Assembly (NCBI RefSeq): GCF_019249215.1
Contig: NZ_JAESDI010000005.1
Location: 276,361 to 340,360 of the forward strand
From: Alteromonas lipotrueae
Lineage (GTDB): Bacteria; Pseudomonadota; Gammaproteobacteria; Enterobacterales; Alteromonadaceae
Direction of reading: 5' to 3'
Length of the DNA stretch: 64,000 nucleotides
How positions within the stretch are numbered: position 1 is the stretch's first letter; each line of letters opens with the position of its first letter. Shown here one piece after another: positions 16,722 through 27,271 of the stretch. The notes beneath the pieces are model-generated. The model had not been told where the DNA came from, searched no databases, and saw nothing but the letters and a program-made list of their open reading frames with translations. A program made the translations under genes and the position numbers.

Positions 16722-18083
16722 TTACCTCATACCTTGTCGCGCGATACCTTGACCTGTAAAGGTACTGGTAGGAAAACGCTTTCTTGGACGATAATGAAAT
16801 GCTTTATCGTTCATCACGTTAGCCGCGTAACCTTCCCCTGACAGTAGGTTATAAAAGCCGAATGTCTGAGGGATGGTGCCTGGGAATTCCGGCATAATGT
16901 AATTGAAACCCCAAAGTGTTTTCCATAATTGTCCTTTTGAATCCCAGCGATCGCCCAACATGGCTTGCCAAGTATCTTCATCAAGATAATATCGGCTACG
17001 TGCGGCTTGATGGCGTTTACCTTTCGCTACAGTTGCTTCAACCACCCATACTCGGTGTAGCTCCCAGCGAACCGCATCTGGATTTAAATGATTTCCAGTA
17101 AAGATGTCTTTGTCTGGGTATTGCAAAAAATGATTCTGGTTATAAGGCAGGAAAATTTCTTTTTTACCTAATAACTTCCAATCAAAGGTTTCGGTACGTC
17201 CAGAAAATACACCGATTTCATCAAAGGACATCAAGCCAGCGGTAGCAGGCGTTGGTGTATCACAGCAAGGATTGGCGAGTTTTCTTACTCGGCGTTGGCC
17301 AGCTAAGTAAACGTACGACTTGGTTTTCGAGGAATTGAGATTGGTTTGTCCACCTATCAGTGCCCCAGCTCGAATTGGCGGACCATAATTTTCAAGCAAA
17401 ATCTGCTCAAAGTAGCCATTGAAGTCTTCACTTGAGCCATCTTTAAAATAATAGGGGACTTGGCGTTTTATAAAGCCATCGGTAGTCAGTACCACCTTGC
17501 CACTTGACGTAATTTGATATTGGTTGAATGCGGCTTCCCAGCTAACGCCACGCCAAGATAATCTGTGATTATTAATGGCTTCTAGACCATTTTTAGCGAG
17601 AGGGAATGGGGTGCCACCATAAGCATCAATCAGTTTATGCCCCTCAGACTTTGCTTTGAGTGCATTTTGCATCGTAAAGTCATAGACCCACTGTGGTGCT
17701 ATCGCCGTTCTGTGCGTAGGATAGACATCTAAACGATAGGTATCCGGGTACTTAGTAAGCATCGCCTTGACGCCATCTGTTAGATGTTCACTGTATTGCG
17801 CCATATTTTGTGCAGTGACGGAATACAGAGGCATTTCATCTTTAAATGGATCTAATCGCTTTCCTCCTAGAATTTCCCCAGGGATAGGTTTGTTAAATCC
17901 TCCTGTCCAAGCTGGAATCGTGCCTGCACTGTTGCCTGCTTTTTCACCGCCGAGAGGGGTTAAATCCTGGCCTAAACGTGCCGCTTCTTCTGGGCTGACC
18001 GCGGCCAAGCTTAGTGAAGCAAAACCGCCCAACAGTACTAAGGCGAAAAGAACGTTCAAACGATGTTTTATGTTTTTATACAT
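16722..18083 (-). CDS. DUF1329 outer-membrane-associated protein
   Basis: The 453-residue product has a signal peptide (residues 1-27, core LFALVLLGGFASLSLAA) followed by the DUF1329 start VSPEEAARLGQDLTPLGGEKAG. The domain, related in fold to LolB-like lipid carriers, fills the rest and carries motifs typical of the family (PAWTGGFNKP, RRVRKLANPCCDTP). DUF1329 proteins accompany DUF1302 barrels in clusters for hydrophobic compounds, presumably helping transfer across or into the outer membrane. ATG 18083 has GGAGAACGA upstream and was chosen over a TTG at 18095. It lies 15 bases after the DUF1302 stop codon, so the two are one unit. Confidence 0.88.
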   Translation of the reverse strand: MYKNIKHRLNVLFALVLLGGFASLSLAAVSPEEAARLGQDLTPLGGEKAGNSAGTIPAWTGGFNKPIPGEILGGKRLDPFKDEMPLYSVTAQNMAQYSEHLTDGVKAMLTKYPDTYRLDVYPTHRTAIAPQWVYDFTMQNALKAKSEGHKLIDAYGGTPFPLAKNGLEAINNHRLSWRGVSWEAAFNQYQITSSGKVVLTTDGFIKRQVPYYFKDGSSEDFNGYFEQILLENYGPPIRAGALIGGQTNLNSSKTKSYVYLAGQRRVRKLANPCCDTPTPATAGLMSFDEIGVFSGRTETFDWKLLGKKEIFLPYNQNHFLQYPDKDIFTGNHLNPDAVRWELHRVWVVEATVAKGKRHQAARSRYYLDEDTWQAMLGDRWDSKGQLWKTLWGFNYIMPEFPGTIPQTFGFYNLLSGEGYAANVMNDKAFHYRPRKRFPTSTFTGQGIARQGMR

Positions 18084-18098
18084 TTCGTTCTCCAAAAC

Positions 18099-19694
18099 TT
18101 AAAAGGTGGTGTTAATAGAAGCTGCAAGGAAGTCTCGATCTTTCAACGTTTGCTTATATTGCGCATAATTGTTGTCATCGAGGAAGTTGCCTTCTTCACC
18201 TAAGAATTTGGTGTAGCTTAAGGACATATTCCACCGATCTAGATAGACAGCTTTAATGCCGACATTGACATCACCGCCCCCATCAACCCCAAAGGCGCCT
18301 ACTGCAGATGATTTCCCCAAAGTGTGGCCAAAGCCAACGGATGGAGATATATCAAGGCCATCAAAAGCTTGACGGTAAGTTGGGCTATACACCATTCTCA
18401 AACCGACCGCAGAGCGTTCAGCATTGGGGTTTAGCATACTTTCGTTTTTGGTGGTTTTAACTCGAGTATTCCAAGCAATTTCGCCCATAAAACTGGCTTC
18501 TTTAGAGATAAAACTTGGCCCTAGACTTGCCATCCAAGAGAACTGAGCATGGGCTGTTTCACCGACCGCATAACCTGGATTATCATTGTTGTCGTATTGC
18601 ACGCCCGTTGCTGTGATTATTTGCCCCTTACTTTGTAGAGGGGCATTACGGCGATAAGATACTTCCATTGCCAGACCCCAAACGCCAACGCTTTTCGCCA
18701 TACTGGCACCGTAAGCTTCGATGCCTTCGGCGTAGGCAAATTTGAATTGCTCAGGAAAACCACTAGGTGCAACCATATACTGGTTACTGGCGCTATAAGC
18801 ATTGTAGCGAATGGCATACAAGCCAAAATCTGCATCTAGATCATTAACGGTCCAACGCAATTGCAGACCATATTGCCCGGAACCACTGGCTTCCTCATCT
18901 TCGGTTTTTTCAATGGTGCTTGTACCAGCCAATAAGACATCTGAACCAACGGCGTCACCACTGGACAAGTAGGAACCTACAGGTGGAATACGTGACGCTT
19001 CCCATTCATAGCCGATATAGGCGCCAATGGTTGCTTCATCACTGATTGGTATGTCGACCGACAGTTTGCCCGTTGGTCGAACGGTTTCTTTGAATGTGGA
19101 GTTGGGAACAGATAGCAGTTTAACCACGTCATTAGGCGCTTGTCCGCCTGCAATACCATTAGATCCGAAGAATAAACTCTCACCCCATAAGAGGGAGTGA
19201 CGACCTAAACGAACGGTTCCTTCCATCCCATTCATAACGGGAAAATAAGCATAGACAAAGGCATCCAGTATTTCAGCATTATAACCCATGATTTTTTGGG
19301 TGTTATCAGAAAATTCGCTGGCAGGTGTGTTATTAGCGGTACTGCTGGTGTTGTCGGTAGAACCGTTATAGACGTCGTCGTACCAAGCGGCAGCACTCAC
19401 TCGAAAGCCAATGTTTTTATAGGCGCCATCCAGTTCACTGAACAAATCAAGCCGGTTGGAAACCAGCCCTTTATCAAAGTTATTGTTACCGTCGTTTTGG
19501 TTTGCGCTGTTTGTCAGGGCAGGTGATGCGTCTTCTAAGCGAAGCGCTGTACTGTATTTAACCGTATTGTCTAGGCTGAGCCTAAAATCAGAGCTGCCGG
19601 TATCGATTTTGAAGCCATAGGCGGTTGACGTACTGGAAATAATGGCGACAGCCACAGACGTAAGCCGAAATGACGCGGAGTTAAATCTACTCAT
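18099..19694 (-). CDS. DUF1302 outer-membrane beta-barrel protein
   Basis: The 531-residue product has a signal peptide (about residues 1-27, ending STAYG), then FKIDTGSSDFRLSLDNTVKYS, the usual first strand of DUF1302 proteins. Alternating strands rich in Tyr, Ser and Gly follow, and the chain ends in a terminal Phe (INTTF) as expected for BAM-assembled barrels. It is probably a channel for uptake of a hydrophobic substrate. AGGAAG lies 6 bases before ATG 19694. It is the first gene of block A and faces the LysR gene; the promoter is described at 19695-19841. Confidence 0.9.
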   Translation of the reverse strand: MSRFNSASFRLTSVAVAIISSTSTAYGFKIDTGSSDFRLSLDNTVKYSTALRLEDASPALTNSANQNDGNNNFDKGLVSNRLDLFSELDGAYKNIGFRVSAAAWYDDVYNGSTDNTSSTANNTPASEFSDNTQKIMGYNAEILDAFVYAYFPVMNGMEGTVRLGRHSLLWGESLFFGSNGIAGGQAPNDVVKLLSVPNSTFKETVRPTGKLSVDIPISDEATIGAYIGYEWEASRIPPVGSYLSSGDAVGSDVLLAGTSTIEKTEDEEASGSGQYGLQLRWTVNDLDADFGLYAIRYNAYSASNQYMVAPSGFPEQFKFAYAEGIEAYGASMAKSVGVWGLAMEVSYRRNAPLQSKGQIITATGVQYDNNDNPGYAVGETAHAQFSWMASLGPSFISKEASFMGEIAWNTRVKTTKNESMLNPNAERSAVGLRMVYSPTYRQAFDGLDISPSVGFGHTLGKSSAVGAFGVDGGGDVNVGIKAVYLDRWNMSLSYTKFLGEEGNFLDDNNYAQYKQTLKDRDFLAASINTTF

Positions 19695-19841
19695 TTGTTC
19701 TTCCTCTTGTTGAAGGCATTATTTTTATCGTTAAGAACAAGTTCACTATAAGCCAGCTCTATCATTCACAAGAGCCCTTTAAATTGAATTGATGATTCGA
19801 TACTATCGAATGATTAAGATGATAAAGAAGGGTAGATCCCC
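19695..19841. promoter_or_regulatory. Divergent DUF1302/LysR promoter with LysR-type operator (copy 1)
   Basis: Between the two divergent genes lies an operator-like block: AATTGATGATTC (19787-19798), nine bases, then GAATGATTAA (19808-19817). Its core ATTCGATA-C-TATCGAAT (19795-19811) is a perfect palindrome. On the minus strand TATAGT (19745-19750) fits a -10 box for the DUF1302 gene, 24 bases beyond the conserved AAAGGG edge of the block. The whole arrangement, including GTTCTTCCT near the start codon, recurs at 28945-29072. LysR-type regulators commonly bind such sites next to their own gene. Confidence 0.7.
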
Positions 19842-20753
19842 ATGCGTTTTAAAAAGCTTGATTTGAATTTGCTGGTGGCATTAGACACCTTGCTGACGGA
19901 GCAAAGCATTACCAAAGGGGCAGAGAAACTGAATATGAGTCCCTCGGCACTGAGCAATTCTTTATCTAGGTTGAGAGAGTATTTTAATGATGACTTGCTG
20001 GCACAAGTGGGTCGAAAAATGCTGATTACACCGTTTGGTGAGAACTTAAAAGTGCATGTACGCAATGCCTTGAACAACATAGAAAGCACGATTCTGATTC
20101 AGCCTACGTTTGAGCCACAGAACACAGATAGAATTTTTAGCATCTTTTGTTCCGACTATACGCAAACCGTTTTTATTCCCTACTTACTTGAGGTGGTAGG
20201 GCAGCACAAATGCACAGCACGTTTTGAGTTTTTAGCGCAAATCGACTCCCCTCATGAGCAATTAGAACGCGGTGAAGCAGACTTATTAATCATTCCTTCC
20301 GATTTTGTTTCGAAGGAGCATCCCAACGATGTTTTGTATGAAGAAGAGTTTGCTTGTGTTGTATGGCAGCATAGTGAGCTGGCAAAAGGCGAATTGACTA
20401 AGCAAAAATATGCTGAGGCAGGTCATGTAGTGATGCGCCTAGGTGGTATGAAAAAAGGCTTTTTTGAACTGTCTTTTGCGAACCAACACAATATAGAGCG
20501 TCGTATTGCGGCGACTACCTTCAGTTTTGCCTCCTTGCCCGCTTTAGTCATTGGCACTGACAATATTGCTACGATCCACGCTAGGTTAGCGCATAAGATG
20601 GCCCAAGCATGGCCGATAAAAATTCACCCTCTGCCATTTGATATTCCAGTCTTAAAACAATGTGCCCAGTGGCACCAGTATCGCCACAAAGACGAAGGGC
20701 TTATTTGGCTACGAAATATCTTTCAAGAGGCGGCACAAAACATGGGATCCTAA
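19842..20753 (+). CDS. NodD-like LysR-family regulator (island regulator)
   Basis: The 303-residue product has an N-terminal winged helix-turn-helix (residues 4-65; LDLNLLVALDTLLTEQSITK, SPSALSNSLSRLREYF) of the NodD/PcpR/LinR style. An effector-binding domain of two periplasmic-binding-like lobes follows (about 90-295). These regulators activate divergent catabolic operons when a pathway inducer binds. It is divergent from DUF1302 and convergent with the HMG-CoA lyase gene. The shared operator upstream of block A and block B indicates that it governs both, which is inference from the repeated site. The inducer is unknown. Confidence 0.9.
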   Translation: MRFKKLDLNLLVALDTLLTEQSITKGAEKLNMSPSALSNSLSRLREYFNDDLLAQVGRKMLITPFGENLKVHVRNALNNIESTILIQPTFEPQNTDRIFSIFCSDYTQTVFIPYLLEVVGQHKCTARFEFLAQIDSPHEQLERGEADLLIIPSDFVSKEHPNDVLYEEEFACVVWQHSELAKGELTKQKYAEAGHVVMRLGGMKKGFFELSFANQHNIERRIAATTFSFASLPALVIGTDNIATIHARLAHKMAQAWPIKIHPLPFDIPVLKQCAQWHQYRHKDEGLIWLRNIFQEAAQNMGS

Positions 20754-20782
20754 AGGATGCTATGTCAGTCTTATAAGCATCG

Positions 20783-21682
20783 TTATTGCTGAGAAAGGGC
20801 GTGAGCTACTTTAGACGCATTGTTCCGCCCAAGAGCAGAGCTGATAAATTGACCCGCTTCGATCAGTTTTCCTAGATTCACCTTATGCTCAATACCTAAA
20901 CCATTGAGTAGATAGAGAAGGTCTTCTGTCGCCACGTTCCCAGACGCACCTTTGGCGTAGGGACAGCCGCCTAATCCAGCCACGGACGCATCGACCACGG
21001 AGATACCACGCAATAGGGCGGCATAGATATTGGCCAACGCTTGCCCATAAGTATCGTGCATATGCATCGCCAGCTTGTCTGTTGGGGTATTGATTAAAAC
21101 TTCATCCAACAAGCGTTCAACGGCAGCTGGAGTGCCCACGCCTATGGTGTCGCCAAGGGAGACTTCGTAGCAGCCCATTGCGAGTAATTGTTCTGTCACG
21201 TCTGCGACCTTACTGGGGGCAATATCGCCTTCATAGGGGCAGCCTAAAACACAGGACACATAACCGCGCACCGCTACTTTTTGCTCGTTGGCGGCGGCGA
21301 TCAGTGGTTCAAACCGCTGTAAACTTTCGGCTATCGAGCAATTAATGTTTTTTTGAGAAAAAGCTTCTGAAGCAGCGGCAAAAATAGCTACCTCAGAAGC
21401 CTTTACGTCCATTGCCCGTTGGAAGCCTTTTAGATTGGGCGTTAAGGCCGCATAGGTAATATCGGGCAGCCGTTCTATGCCGCTAAATACTTGTTCGCTG
21501 TCGGCCATCTGGGGAATCCACTTAGGGTTAACAAAGCTGCCTGTTTCAATATAGCCTAAACCACTTTCAGCGAGCTTTTTAACCAGTGCAATCTTGGTTT
21601 CAGTTGAGATGATCTGCGACTCATTTTGCAAACCATCTCTTGGGCCGACTTCAACGATTTTGACCCTTTTAGGTAAGCTCAT
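20783..21682 (-). CDS. liuE: Hydroxymethylglutaryl-CoA lyase (LiuE-like)
   Basis: The enzyme splits 3-hydroxy-3-methylglutaryl-CoA into acetoacetate and acetyl-CoA. The 299-residue protein is of normal length. It has the N-terminal active-site motif [11 protein letters not shown] (residues 11-21), the metal-binding HMHDTYGQ and the C-terminal signature [20 protein letters not shown] with the catalytic cysteine. It may also accept the isohexenyl homologue, as LiuE does in Pseudomonas. Its ATG overlaps the stop of the biotin carboxylase gene (ATGA). It is the last gene of block B and its acetoacetate could be activated by the CoA-transferase at 41395-42782. Confidence 0.93.
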   Translation of the reverse strand: MSLPKRVKIVEVGPRDGLQNESQIISTETKIALVKKLAESGLGYIETGSFVNPKWIPQMADSEQVFSGIERLPDITYAALTPNLKGFQRAMDVKASEVAIFAAASEAFSQKNINCSIAESLQRFEPLIAAANEQKVAVRGYVSCVLGCPYEGDIAPSKVADVTEQLLAMGCYEVSLGDTIGVGTPAAVERLLDEVLINTPTDKLAMHMHDTYGQALANIYAALLRGISVVDASVAGLGGCPYAKGASGNVATEDLLYLLNGLGIEHKVNLGKLIEAGQFISSALGRNNASKVAHALSQQ

Positions 21683-23700
21683 AGGGCGGTCTCTGCCTCC
21701 GTATTAAAGGACATAAGTTGCGCACCACCGTCGACCAAATCACCAGCGGTGAAATAGAATTCTTCTACGTAACCGTCGGCTGGCGCACGAATACTGTGCT
21801 CCATTTTCATTGCTTCCATGACGAGTAATAGGCTGTCTTTGCTAACCTTCTCACCGGCTTTGACGGCCAGTTCAACCACTGTGCCGTTCATGGGTGCCGC
21901 TAGCGCGCCTTGTGGCTGGCTGGCATCCTCCATGCCTAAATCGACTTCCGGCAAGGTGAATTCAAGCCTTCCTTGCTGAGTAAATAGCATCCCTTTGTTA
22001 TCCTGGAGCGACACGGTTGCTGTTTGTCGGTGTCCTTCAATGTGAGCGATAAGCTCGTGTTCAAACCGTTCCCCAGCGACAAAATAGTCTTGTCCGTCAT
22101 ATTGAATCCTGTAGCCATCAAGTGTATCTCGCGTGGTGGCTTGGACTTTGAGATGATGAGGCTCGTCATCGATCAATAGCGTGATGTGTTGGCAATGAAC
22201 TAAATTCATGCGCCAGTCATGTGTTTCCAACCAAGGTGAACGGTTATCGACAGAAGAATGAGCGTCGCCAGAATGGTACTGACTTTCTTTCAGGAGCATA
22301 AATAATGTGGCGAGTAGTAAATGCTTTGTCTGGTCATGTTCATCGGGCTTGAAGATCTCCTGCTCATGGCGCTCGATGAATCGCGTGTCCAGATCAGCAT
22401 GGGCAAACGCATCGACACTGGCCAACTTGTAGAGAAAAGGTAGGTTGGTTTTCATGCCTGCAATTTGGTAGTCACGTAGGGACTGGCGTAAGCGTTGTAA
22501 CGCCGTTTCTCTGTCTTCATCCCAAACGATGAGTTTGGCAATCATGGGGTCATAGTAAACGCTGACCTCATCGCCTTGTCGAACGCCGGTATCCACTCGA
22601 ACATTATCGTTACTGGCTGGGGGGCGTAGCAAATGCAGTTGACCGGTAACGGGTAAGAAATCCTTATCGGGGTCTTCAGCGTATACCCGAGCTTCAAATG
22701 CATGCCCATGAATCGTTAATTGCTCTTGTCGGCAGGGTAATGTTTGTCCCGCGGCGACACGCAGTTGCCATTCTACTAAATCTTGCCCCGTAATCATTTC
22801 GGTAACAGGGTGCTCCACTTGTAAGCGAGTATTCATCTCCATAAAGTAAAAGCGGCCATCATGATCAAGCAAGAATTCCACTGTACCAGCGCCTTGATAA
22901 TCAATCGCTTGGGCTGCTCTGACTGCGGCTTCACCCATTTGTTGGCGTAAAGAATCTGACATGCCGGGAGCAGGAGCTTCTTCAATAACTTTCTGGTGAC
23001 GGCGCTGTAATGAGCAATCGCGCTCAAATAAATAAACGGCATTGTGGTGTTGATCACAAAAAACTTGAATTTCCACATGACGAGGCTCGGTCAAGTATTT
23101 CTCCACTAACATGGTGTCGTCACCAAAACCATTCATCGCCTCGCGTTTAGCGGCCGCTAAAGCTTCATCAAAATCCTCGGCTTGCCAAACTTGGCGCATG
23201 CCTTTACCACCACCTCCGGCGGCGGCTTTTAGCAGTACGGGGTAGCCCATTTGTTCCGAACTTGCTCTAAGTAACTCTGGGTCTTGATCCGCGCCATGAT
23301 AACCCGGTACTAATGGTACATCGGCTTTTCCCATGATGTCTTTGGCAGCCGATTTTGACCCCATGGCTTCGATCGCACCAACAGGCGGGCCGATAAAGAC
23401 TAGGTTGTTGTCTTGGCAAGCTCGACAAAAATCGGCATTTTCACTTAAGAAACCATAACCCGGATGAATGGCTTGAGCTCCGGTTTGTTTTGCCGCTGCA
23501 ATGACTTTTTCTATGACGAGGTACGATTCGCGAGAAGGGGCATGACCTATGTGTACGGCTTCATCTGCCATCTCAACATGGAGGGCGTGACGGTCAGCAT
23601 CAGAATACACAGCAACAGTACGAATGCCCATTTTTCGAGCGGTTTTTATCACTCGGCAGGCGATTTCGCCTCGATTAGCAATGAGTATTTTGTCAAACAT
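21679..23700 (-). CDS. liuD: Methylcrotonyl-CoA (or geranyl-CoA) carboxylase, biotin-containing alpha subunit
   Basis: The 673-residue protein has a biotin carboxylase N-half (residues 1-450; ATP-grasp loop [26 protein letters not shown]), a middle BT domain, and a C-terminal biotinyl domain with the biotin-accepting lysine in [10 protein letters not shown]. With the beta subunit at 24593-26200 it carboxylates 3-methylcrotonyl-CoA, or geranyl-CoA in the acyclic terpene route; the alpha subunit does not tell which. Start ATG 23700 has GGAGAATAACCAAG upstream, the AGGAG lying inside the end of the hydratase gene. The longer frame to 23721 overlaps that gene and was rejected. Confidence 0.9.
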   Translation of the reverse strand: MFDKILIANRGEIACRVIKTARKMGIRTVAVYSDADRHALHVEMADEAVHIGHAPSRESYLVIEKVIAAAKQTGAQAIHPGYGFLSENADFCRACQDNNLVFIGPPVGAIEAMGSKSAAKDIMGKADVPLVPGYHGADQDPELLRASSEQMGYPVLLKAAAGGGGKGMRQVWQAEDFDEALAAAKREAMNGFGDDTMLVEKYLTEPRHVEIQVFCDQHHNAVYLFERDCSLQRRHQKVIEEAPAPGMSDSLRQQMGEAAVRAAQAIDYQGAGTVEFLLDHDGRFYFMEMNTRLQVEHPVTEMITGQDLVEWQLRVAAGQTLPCRQEQLTIHGHAFEARVYAEDPDKDFLPVTGQLHLLRPPASNDNVRVDTGVRQGDEVSVYYDPMIAKLIVWDEDRETALQRLRQSLRDYQIAGMKTNLPFLYKLASVDAFAHADLDTRFIERHEQEIFKPDEHDQTKHLLLATLFMLLKESQYHSGDAHSSVDNRSPWLETHDWRMNLVHCQHITLLIDDEPHHLKVQATTRDTLDGYRIQYDGQDYFVAGERFEHELIAHIEGHRQTATVSLQDNKGMLFTQQGRLEFTLPEVDLGMEDASQPQGALAAPMNGTVVELAVKAGEKVSKDSLLLVMEAMKMEHSIRAPADGYVEEFYFTAGDLVDGGAQLMSFNTEAETAL

Positions 23701-23705
23701 CTTGG

Positions 23706-24497
23706 TTATTCTCCTATCCACGCGGCAGGGCGCTGGTCGAAAAAGGCGCTTAATCCTTCTTGTCCTTCATCCGACACACGTATGGCAGCAATGCGCTCAG
23801 AAGTGTCTTGTATTAAAGCGTCATCAATGTTTTTGTCGGCCACATCAAAAACCAATTGCTTGGCCTGTTTGAGTGCTTGAGGGCTGTTGTTAAGTAGCTG
23901 ATTAACTAACTGATCTAGGGTTGAATCCAGTTCATCGTGACTTGCTATTTTTGTTACCAGTCCTAACTGTTCAGCTTCTTTGGCCGAAAAGCGCTCGCCA
24001 GTCAGAAAGTAACGGCGTGCGGCTCGTTGACCGATGGCGGCAATGACATAAGGGCTGATGGTGGCGGGAATTAAGCCGAGTTTTACTTCACTGAGGCTAA
24101 AAGAAGCCTGTTCACTGGCAATCGCAAAATCACAGCAGGATACCAAACCCACCGCGCCACCAAAGGCCGCGCCTTGAACACGGGCAATGGTGGGTTTTTC
24201 AAGAAAGTTGAGTGTTTTCAACATACTTGCTAAGCCTTGAGCATCACGAAGGTTGTCTTGATAATCATATTGCGCCATGCGCTTCATCCAATTCAGGTCA
24301 GCGCCAGCGGAAAAGCTTTTTCCTTCTGCGGCCAATATCACCAACTTCACCTTAGGGTCGTCAGCAGCACGTTGGAACGCCATTTCCAAATCGACAATGA
24401 CCTTGTCATCAAAGGCGTTATGCTTTTCCGCTCGGTTTAAACACACCGTTGCGACACCCGACTTATTCAGGCTATAAAGGACAATTGAGTCAGACAT
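23706..24497 (-). CDS. liuC: Methylglutaconyl-CoA hydratase (enoyl-CoA hydratase family)
   Basis: This 263-residue crotonase-fold protein hydrates the carboxylated product to 3-hydroxy-3-methylglutaryl-CoA, judged from its place between the two carboxylase genes. Visible motifs are the oxyanion-hole stretch AEGKSFSAGADLNWMKRMA (about residues 56-74), GAAFGGAVGLVSCCDFAIA (about 105-123) and SEVKLGLIPATISPYV (about 133-148), which carries the catalytic glutamate region. The order beta subunit - hydratase - alpha subunit - lyase equals liuB-liuC-liuD-liuE of Pseudomonas. AtuE of the geranyl-CoA route is the alternative. Confidence 0.87.
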   Translation of the reverse strand: MSDSIVLYSLNKSGVATVCLNRAEKHNAFDDKVIVDLEMAFQRAADDPKVKLVILAAEGKSFSAGADLNWMKRMAQYDYQDNLRDAQGLASMLKTLNFLEKPTIARVQGAAFGGAVGLVSCCDFAIASEQASFSLSEVKLGLIPATISPYVIAAIGQRAARRYFLTGERFSAKEAEQLGLVTKIASHDELDSTLDQLVNQLLNNSPQALKQAKQLVFDVADKNIDDALIQDTSERIAAIRVSDEGQEGLSAFFDQRPAAWIGE

Positions 24498-24592
24498 AAG
24501 TGTTCTCTTTAATGGTTTTACTCACTTATTCAACGGATTACGAAATAGACCTCGCAAGGTATAACAAGTGAATCCGCAATAATTAGCATTCG

Positions 24593-26200
24593 TTACATTC
24601 TGAAGACACCAAATCGCGTTTCTTCAATAGGCTTATTCAATGCAGCAGAAAGGCTTAAACCGAGTACTTTTCGGGTGTCTGCCGGGTCAATAACGCCATC
24701 ATCCCAAAGTCTTGCTGAGGCATAATATGGGTGCCCTTGATGCTCATACATGTCTAAGATGGGTTGTTTAAAGTCCGCTTCTTCGGTGTCTGTCCAACGC
24801 TTGCCCTCACGTTCATATTGCGCTTGTTTAACTTGCGCCAGTACGCCAGCGGCTTGTTCACCGCCCATGACTGAGATGCGCGCATTTGGCCACATAAACA
24901 GGAAACGTGGATCGTAACTGCGGCCACACATACCATAATTACCTGCACCGTATGAGCTGCCGATTAACACCGTCAGTTTGGGCACTTTTGCGCACGCCAC
25001 GGCATTGACCATTTTTGCGCCATGTTTGGCGATACCACCCGCTTCATATTGTTTACCCACCATGAAACCGGTGACATTTTGTAAGAAAATGAGCGGGATT
25101 TTTCGCTGAGTACAGAGCTCGATAAAGTGCGCACCTTTTTCAGCGGACTCGCCAAACATAATGCCATTGTTGGCCACTATGCCGATGGGGTAACCATAAA
25201 GTCGAGCAAAACCACAGACTAGGGTGGTGCCATAAAGTGCTTTGAACTCATCAAATTCTGAAGCATCGACGATACGAGCAATGATCTCGCGAACATCAAA
25301 TGGCTGTCGTTTATCTTTCGGTACTATGCCGTAAATCTCTTGGCTGTCATACAAAGGTTCACGGGAGGCTTGTGTATCAAGTTGGCTAGGCTTAACTCGA
25401 TTAAGTCGAGATACAGATTGACGGATCAATGAAATCGCGTGGTGGTCATTTTGAGCATAATGATCGGCGACACCGGACGTGCGACAGTGGGTATCAGCGC
25501 CTCCGAGTTCTTCAGCACTGACCACTTCCCCCGTCGCGGCTTTGACCAAGGGTGGTCCCGCCAAAAAAATGGTCCCTTGTTGTTTGACGATAATGGATTC
25601 ATCCGCCATTGCTGGTACATAGGCTCCACCAGCAGTACAAGACCCCATCACAGCGGCAATTTGGGGGATCCCCTGTGCGGACATATTGGCTTGATTGAAA
25701 AAAATACGACCAAAGTGTTCTCGGTCGGGGAAGACGTTGTCTTGATTGGGTAAATTTGCACCGCCGGAATCCACCATATAAATGCAGGGTAGATTGTTTT
25801 CTTCGGCAATGGTTTGTGCGCGAATATGCTTCTTAACGGTCAGCGGGAAGTAGCTGCCGCCTTTTACGGTGGCGTCATTAGCGACAATCATGCATTCTTG
25901 GCCTGAAACCATACCAATGCCAGCTACCACCCCGGCACAAGGTACGGGGCTATCATACACTTGATAGGCGGCTAACTGAGACAACTCTAAAAATGGCGAT
26001 CCCTTATCCAGCAACGCATTAATTCGATCTCTGGCTAACAACTTGCCTTGTGAAACATGGCGTTGGCGATACTTATCCCCCCCGCCTTGACTGACCTCCG
26101 CTATTTTACATTTAAGATCATCCACTTGAGTGTGCATAGCGGCCTGATTTTCTGTGAATTCGGTACTACGCGTATTCACTTTGGTATTTAAAATTGCCAT
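24593..26200 (-). CDS. liuB: Methylcrotonyl-CoA (or geranyl-CoA) carboxylase, beta subunit
   Basis: The 535-residue protein is a carboxyltransferase of the propionyl/methylcrotonyl-CoA carboxylase family. The N-domain has [22 protein letters not shown] features (visible as [17 protein letters not shown]) and the C-domain has [38 protein letters not shown] and [18 protein letters not shown]. These are classical for MCC beta subunits, and the length is normal. It transfers carboxylate from biotin to the gamma carbon of a 3-methyl-branched 2-enoyl-CoA. It is followed by the hydratase gene after 95 bases. Distinguishing MCC from geranyl-CoA carboxylase needs the acyl-pocket residues compared by alignment. 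Confidence 0.9.
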   Translation of the reverse strand: MAILNTKVNTRSTEFTENQAAMHTQVDDLKCKIAEVSQGGGDKYRQRHVSQGKLLARDRINALLDKGSPFLELSQLAAYQVYDSPVPCAGVVAGIGMVSGQECMIVANDATVKGGSYFPLTVKKHIRAQTIAEENNLPCIYMVDSGGANLPNQDNVFPDREHFGRIFFNQANMSAQGIPQIAAVMGSCTAGGAYVPAMADESIIVKQQGTIFLAGPPLVKAATGEVVSAEELGGADTHCRTSGVADHYAQNDHHAISLIRQSVSRLNRVKPSQLDTQASREPLYDSQEIYGIVPKDKRQPFDVREIIARIVDASEFDEFKALYGTTLVCGFARLYGYPIGIVANNGIMFGESAEKGAHFIELCTQRKIPLIFLQNVTGFMVGKQYEAGGIAKHGAKMVNAVACAKVPKLTVLIGSSYGAGNYGMCGRSYDPRFLFMWPNARISVMGGEQAAGVLAQVKQAQYEREGKRWTDTEEADFKQPILDMYEHQGHPYYASARLWDDGVIDPADTRKVLGLSLSAALNKPIEETRFGVFRM

Positions 26201-26222
26201 AAATATGCCTTATCGTCATTGA

Positions 26223-27158
26223 TTAACGTGACTGAATGTCGGCTAATGTGTTGCTGATCAGCTGTTCTACGCTACCATCATGTACAAAACCGGCTTTTTC
26301 AGCATTCAAGGTTGTAAGGGGAGGGTAAGCGCCAAAAGCGGCTTCTAACTGAGGGTCAGAGTCGTGACGAATATTATCTACTGAGGTGCTTGTCGTCTTT
26401 GAAAGAGCATTAATAAGGTCGCCCATTACGACGTGAATAGCTGGTAGGGTGACGACTCTGTCTTCTGGCATGGTTTGACTGTCTAAACCGAGCGCGTGAA
26501 CGAGATTGCTGACTGTTTGAGTGCGGGACATTAACCAAACTTGTGCCGTTTTAGAGACGGGCATCGTCATCGTTTTACCAGCGAGCATGACATGAAAAAT
26601 ATCGTTCATAAACGCTGATTTAAACCCTTCAGCGCCTTGTGGTCGAGCCACGATACCGGGTAAGCGAACACCGACACCATCAATTGTGCCACGACGGGTA
26701 AAGGTTCCCAGCGCAACCTCAGACATCATCTTATGCATGGCATAATGCAGTTTAGGTTGTAACGGCGTGTCATCGTTCACACCTTCAGGCGGAATGGCAT
26801 CACCGAATACCGCAATGGCCGAGGCATAGACGAAACGACACTTTTCTGTGCTTGCGCCGGCTAATTGAATAAGGTCAACGGTCGCTTCTACATTAATTTT
26901 GAAAGATAACTCGGGAGCACTTTCTGCGCCACCGCCTGGAATGGTTGCAAGGTGAACCACTGATTCTATGGTTTGATCAAATAGTGACGCACGGAAACTG
27001 GCATCGGCTAGGTCACCTTGTTTAAGGGTTAAGGCTTGATGTTGTGTTAGTGCCGTTAATTCACGATCTGTCGCCACGACAGACTTGCCAGCCTTTAACA
27101 GTGCTTCTACAACGCCGGAGCCAATGAAGCCGCCCGCGCCTGTTACTAAAACTGTCAT
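26223..27158 (-). CDS. NAD(P)-dependent extended short-chain dehydrogenase/epimerase
   Basis: The 311-residue protein has a Rossmann fold with TGAGGFIGSGVVEALLKAG (residues 5-23). The acidic residue in DRELT follows strand 2, favouring NAD. The catalytic Tyr-X3-Lys is HYAMHKMMSE (about residue 145). It resembles the DenD (D-erythronate dehydrogenase) branch of extended SDRs, but the neighbours do not suggest sugar acid metabolism. It could oxidise an alcohol or reduce a ketone in the island pathway. ATG 27158 was chosen because GGAGAATACAG precedes it; the longer frame to 27206 adds 16 unconvincing residues. It lies between the cupin and carboxylase genes. Confidence 0.85.
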   Translation of the reverse strand: MTVLVTGAGGFIGSGVVEALLKAGKSVVATDRELTALTQHQALTLKQGDLADASFRASLFDQTIESVVHLATIPGGGAESAPELSFKINVEATVDLIQLAGASTEKCRFVYASAIAVFGDAIPPEGVNDDTPLQPKLHYAMHKMMSEVALGTFTRRGTIDGVGVRLPGIVARPQGAEGFKSAFMNDIFHVMLAGKTMTMPVSKTAQVWLMSRTQTVSNLVHALGLDSQTMPEDRVVTLPAIHVVMGDLINALSKTTSTSVDNIRHDSDPQLEAAFGAYPPLTTLNAEKAGFVHDGSVEQLISNTLADIQSR

Positions 27159-27271
27159 CTGTATTCTCCAGTGCTTTAAAACGTTTTTATAATATGAATA
27201 CCGCATTCGTAAGTGATCGAACTCACAGGAATCGGTGTTTAAGCGAATGGCGCCATATAAACTCAGTTACA

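Noticed and set aside
26223..27158. Sugar-acid dehydrogenase denD assignment
   Set aside because: Resemblance is only to the branch; no sugar-acid genes are near, so no gene symbol is given.
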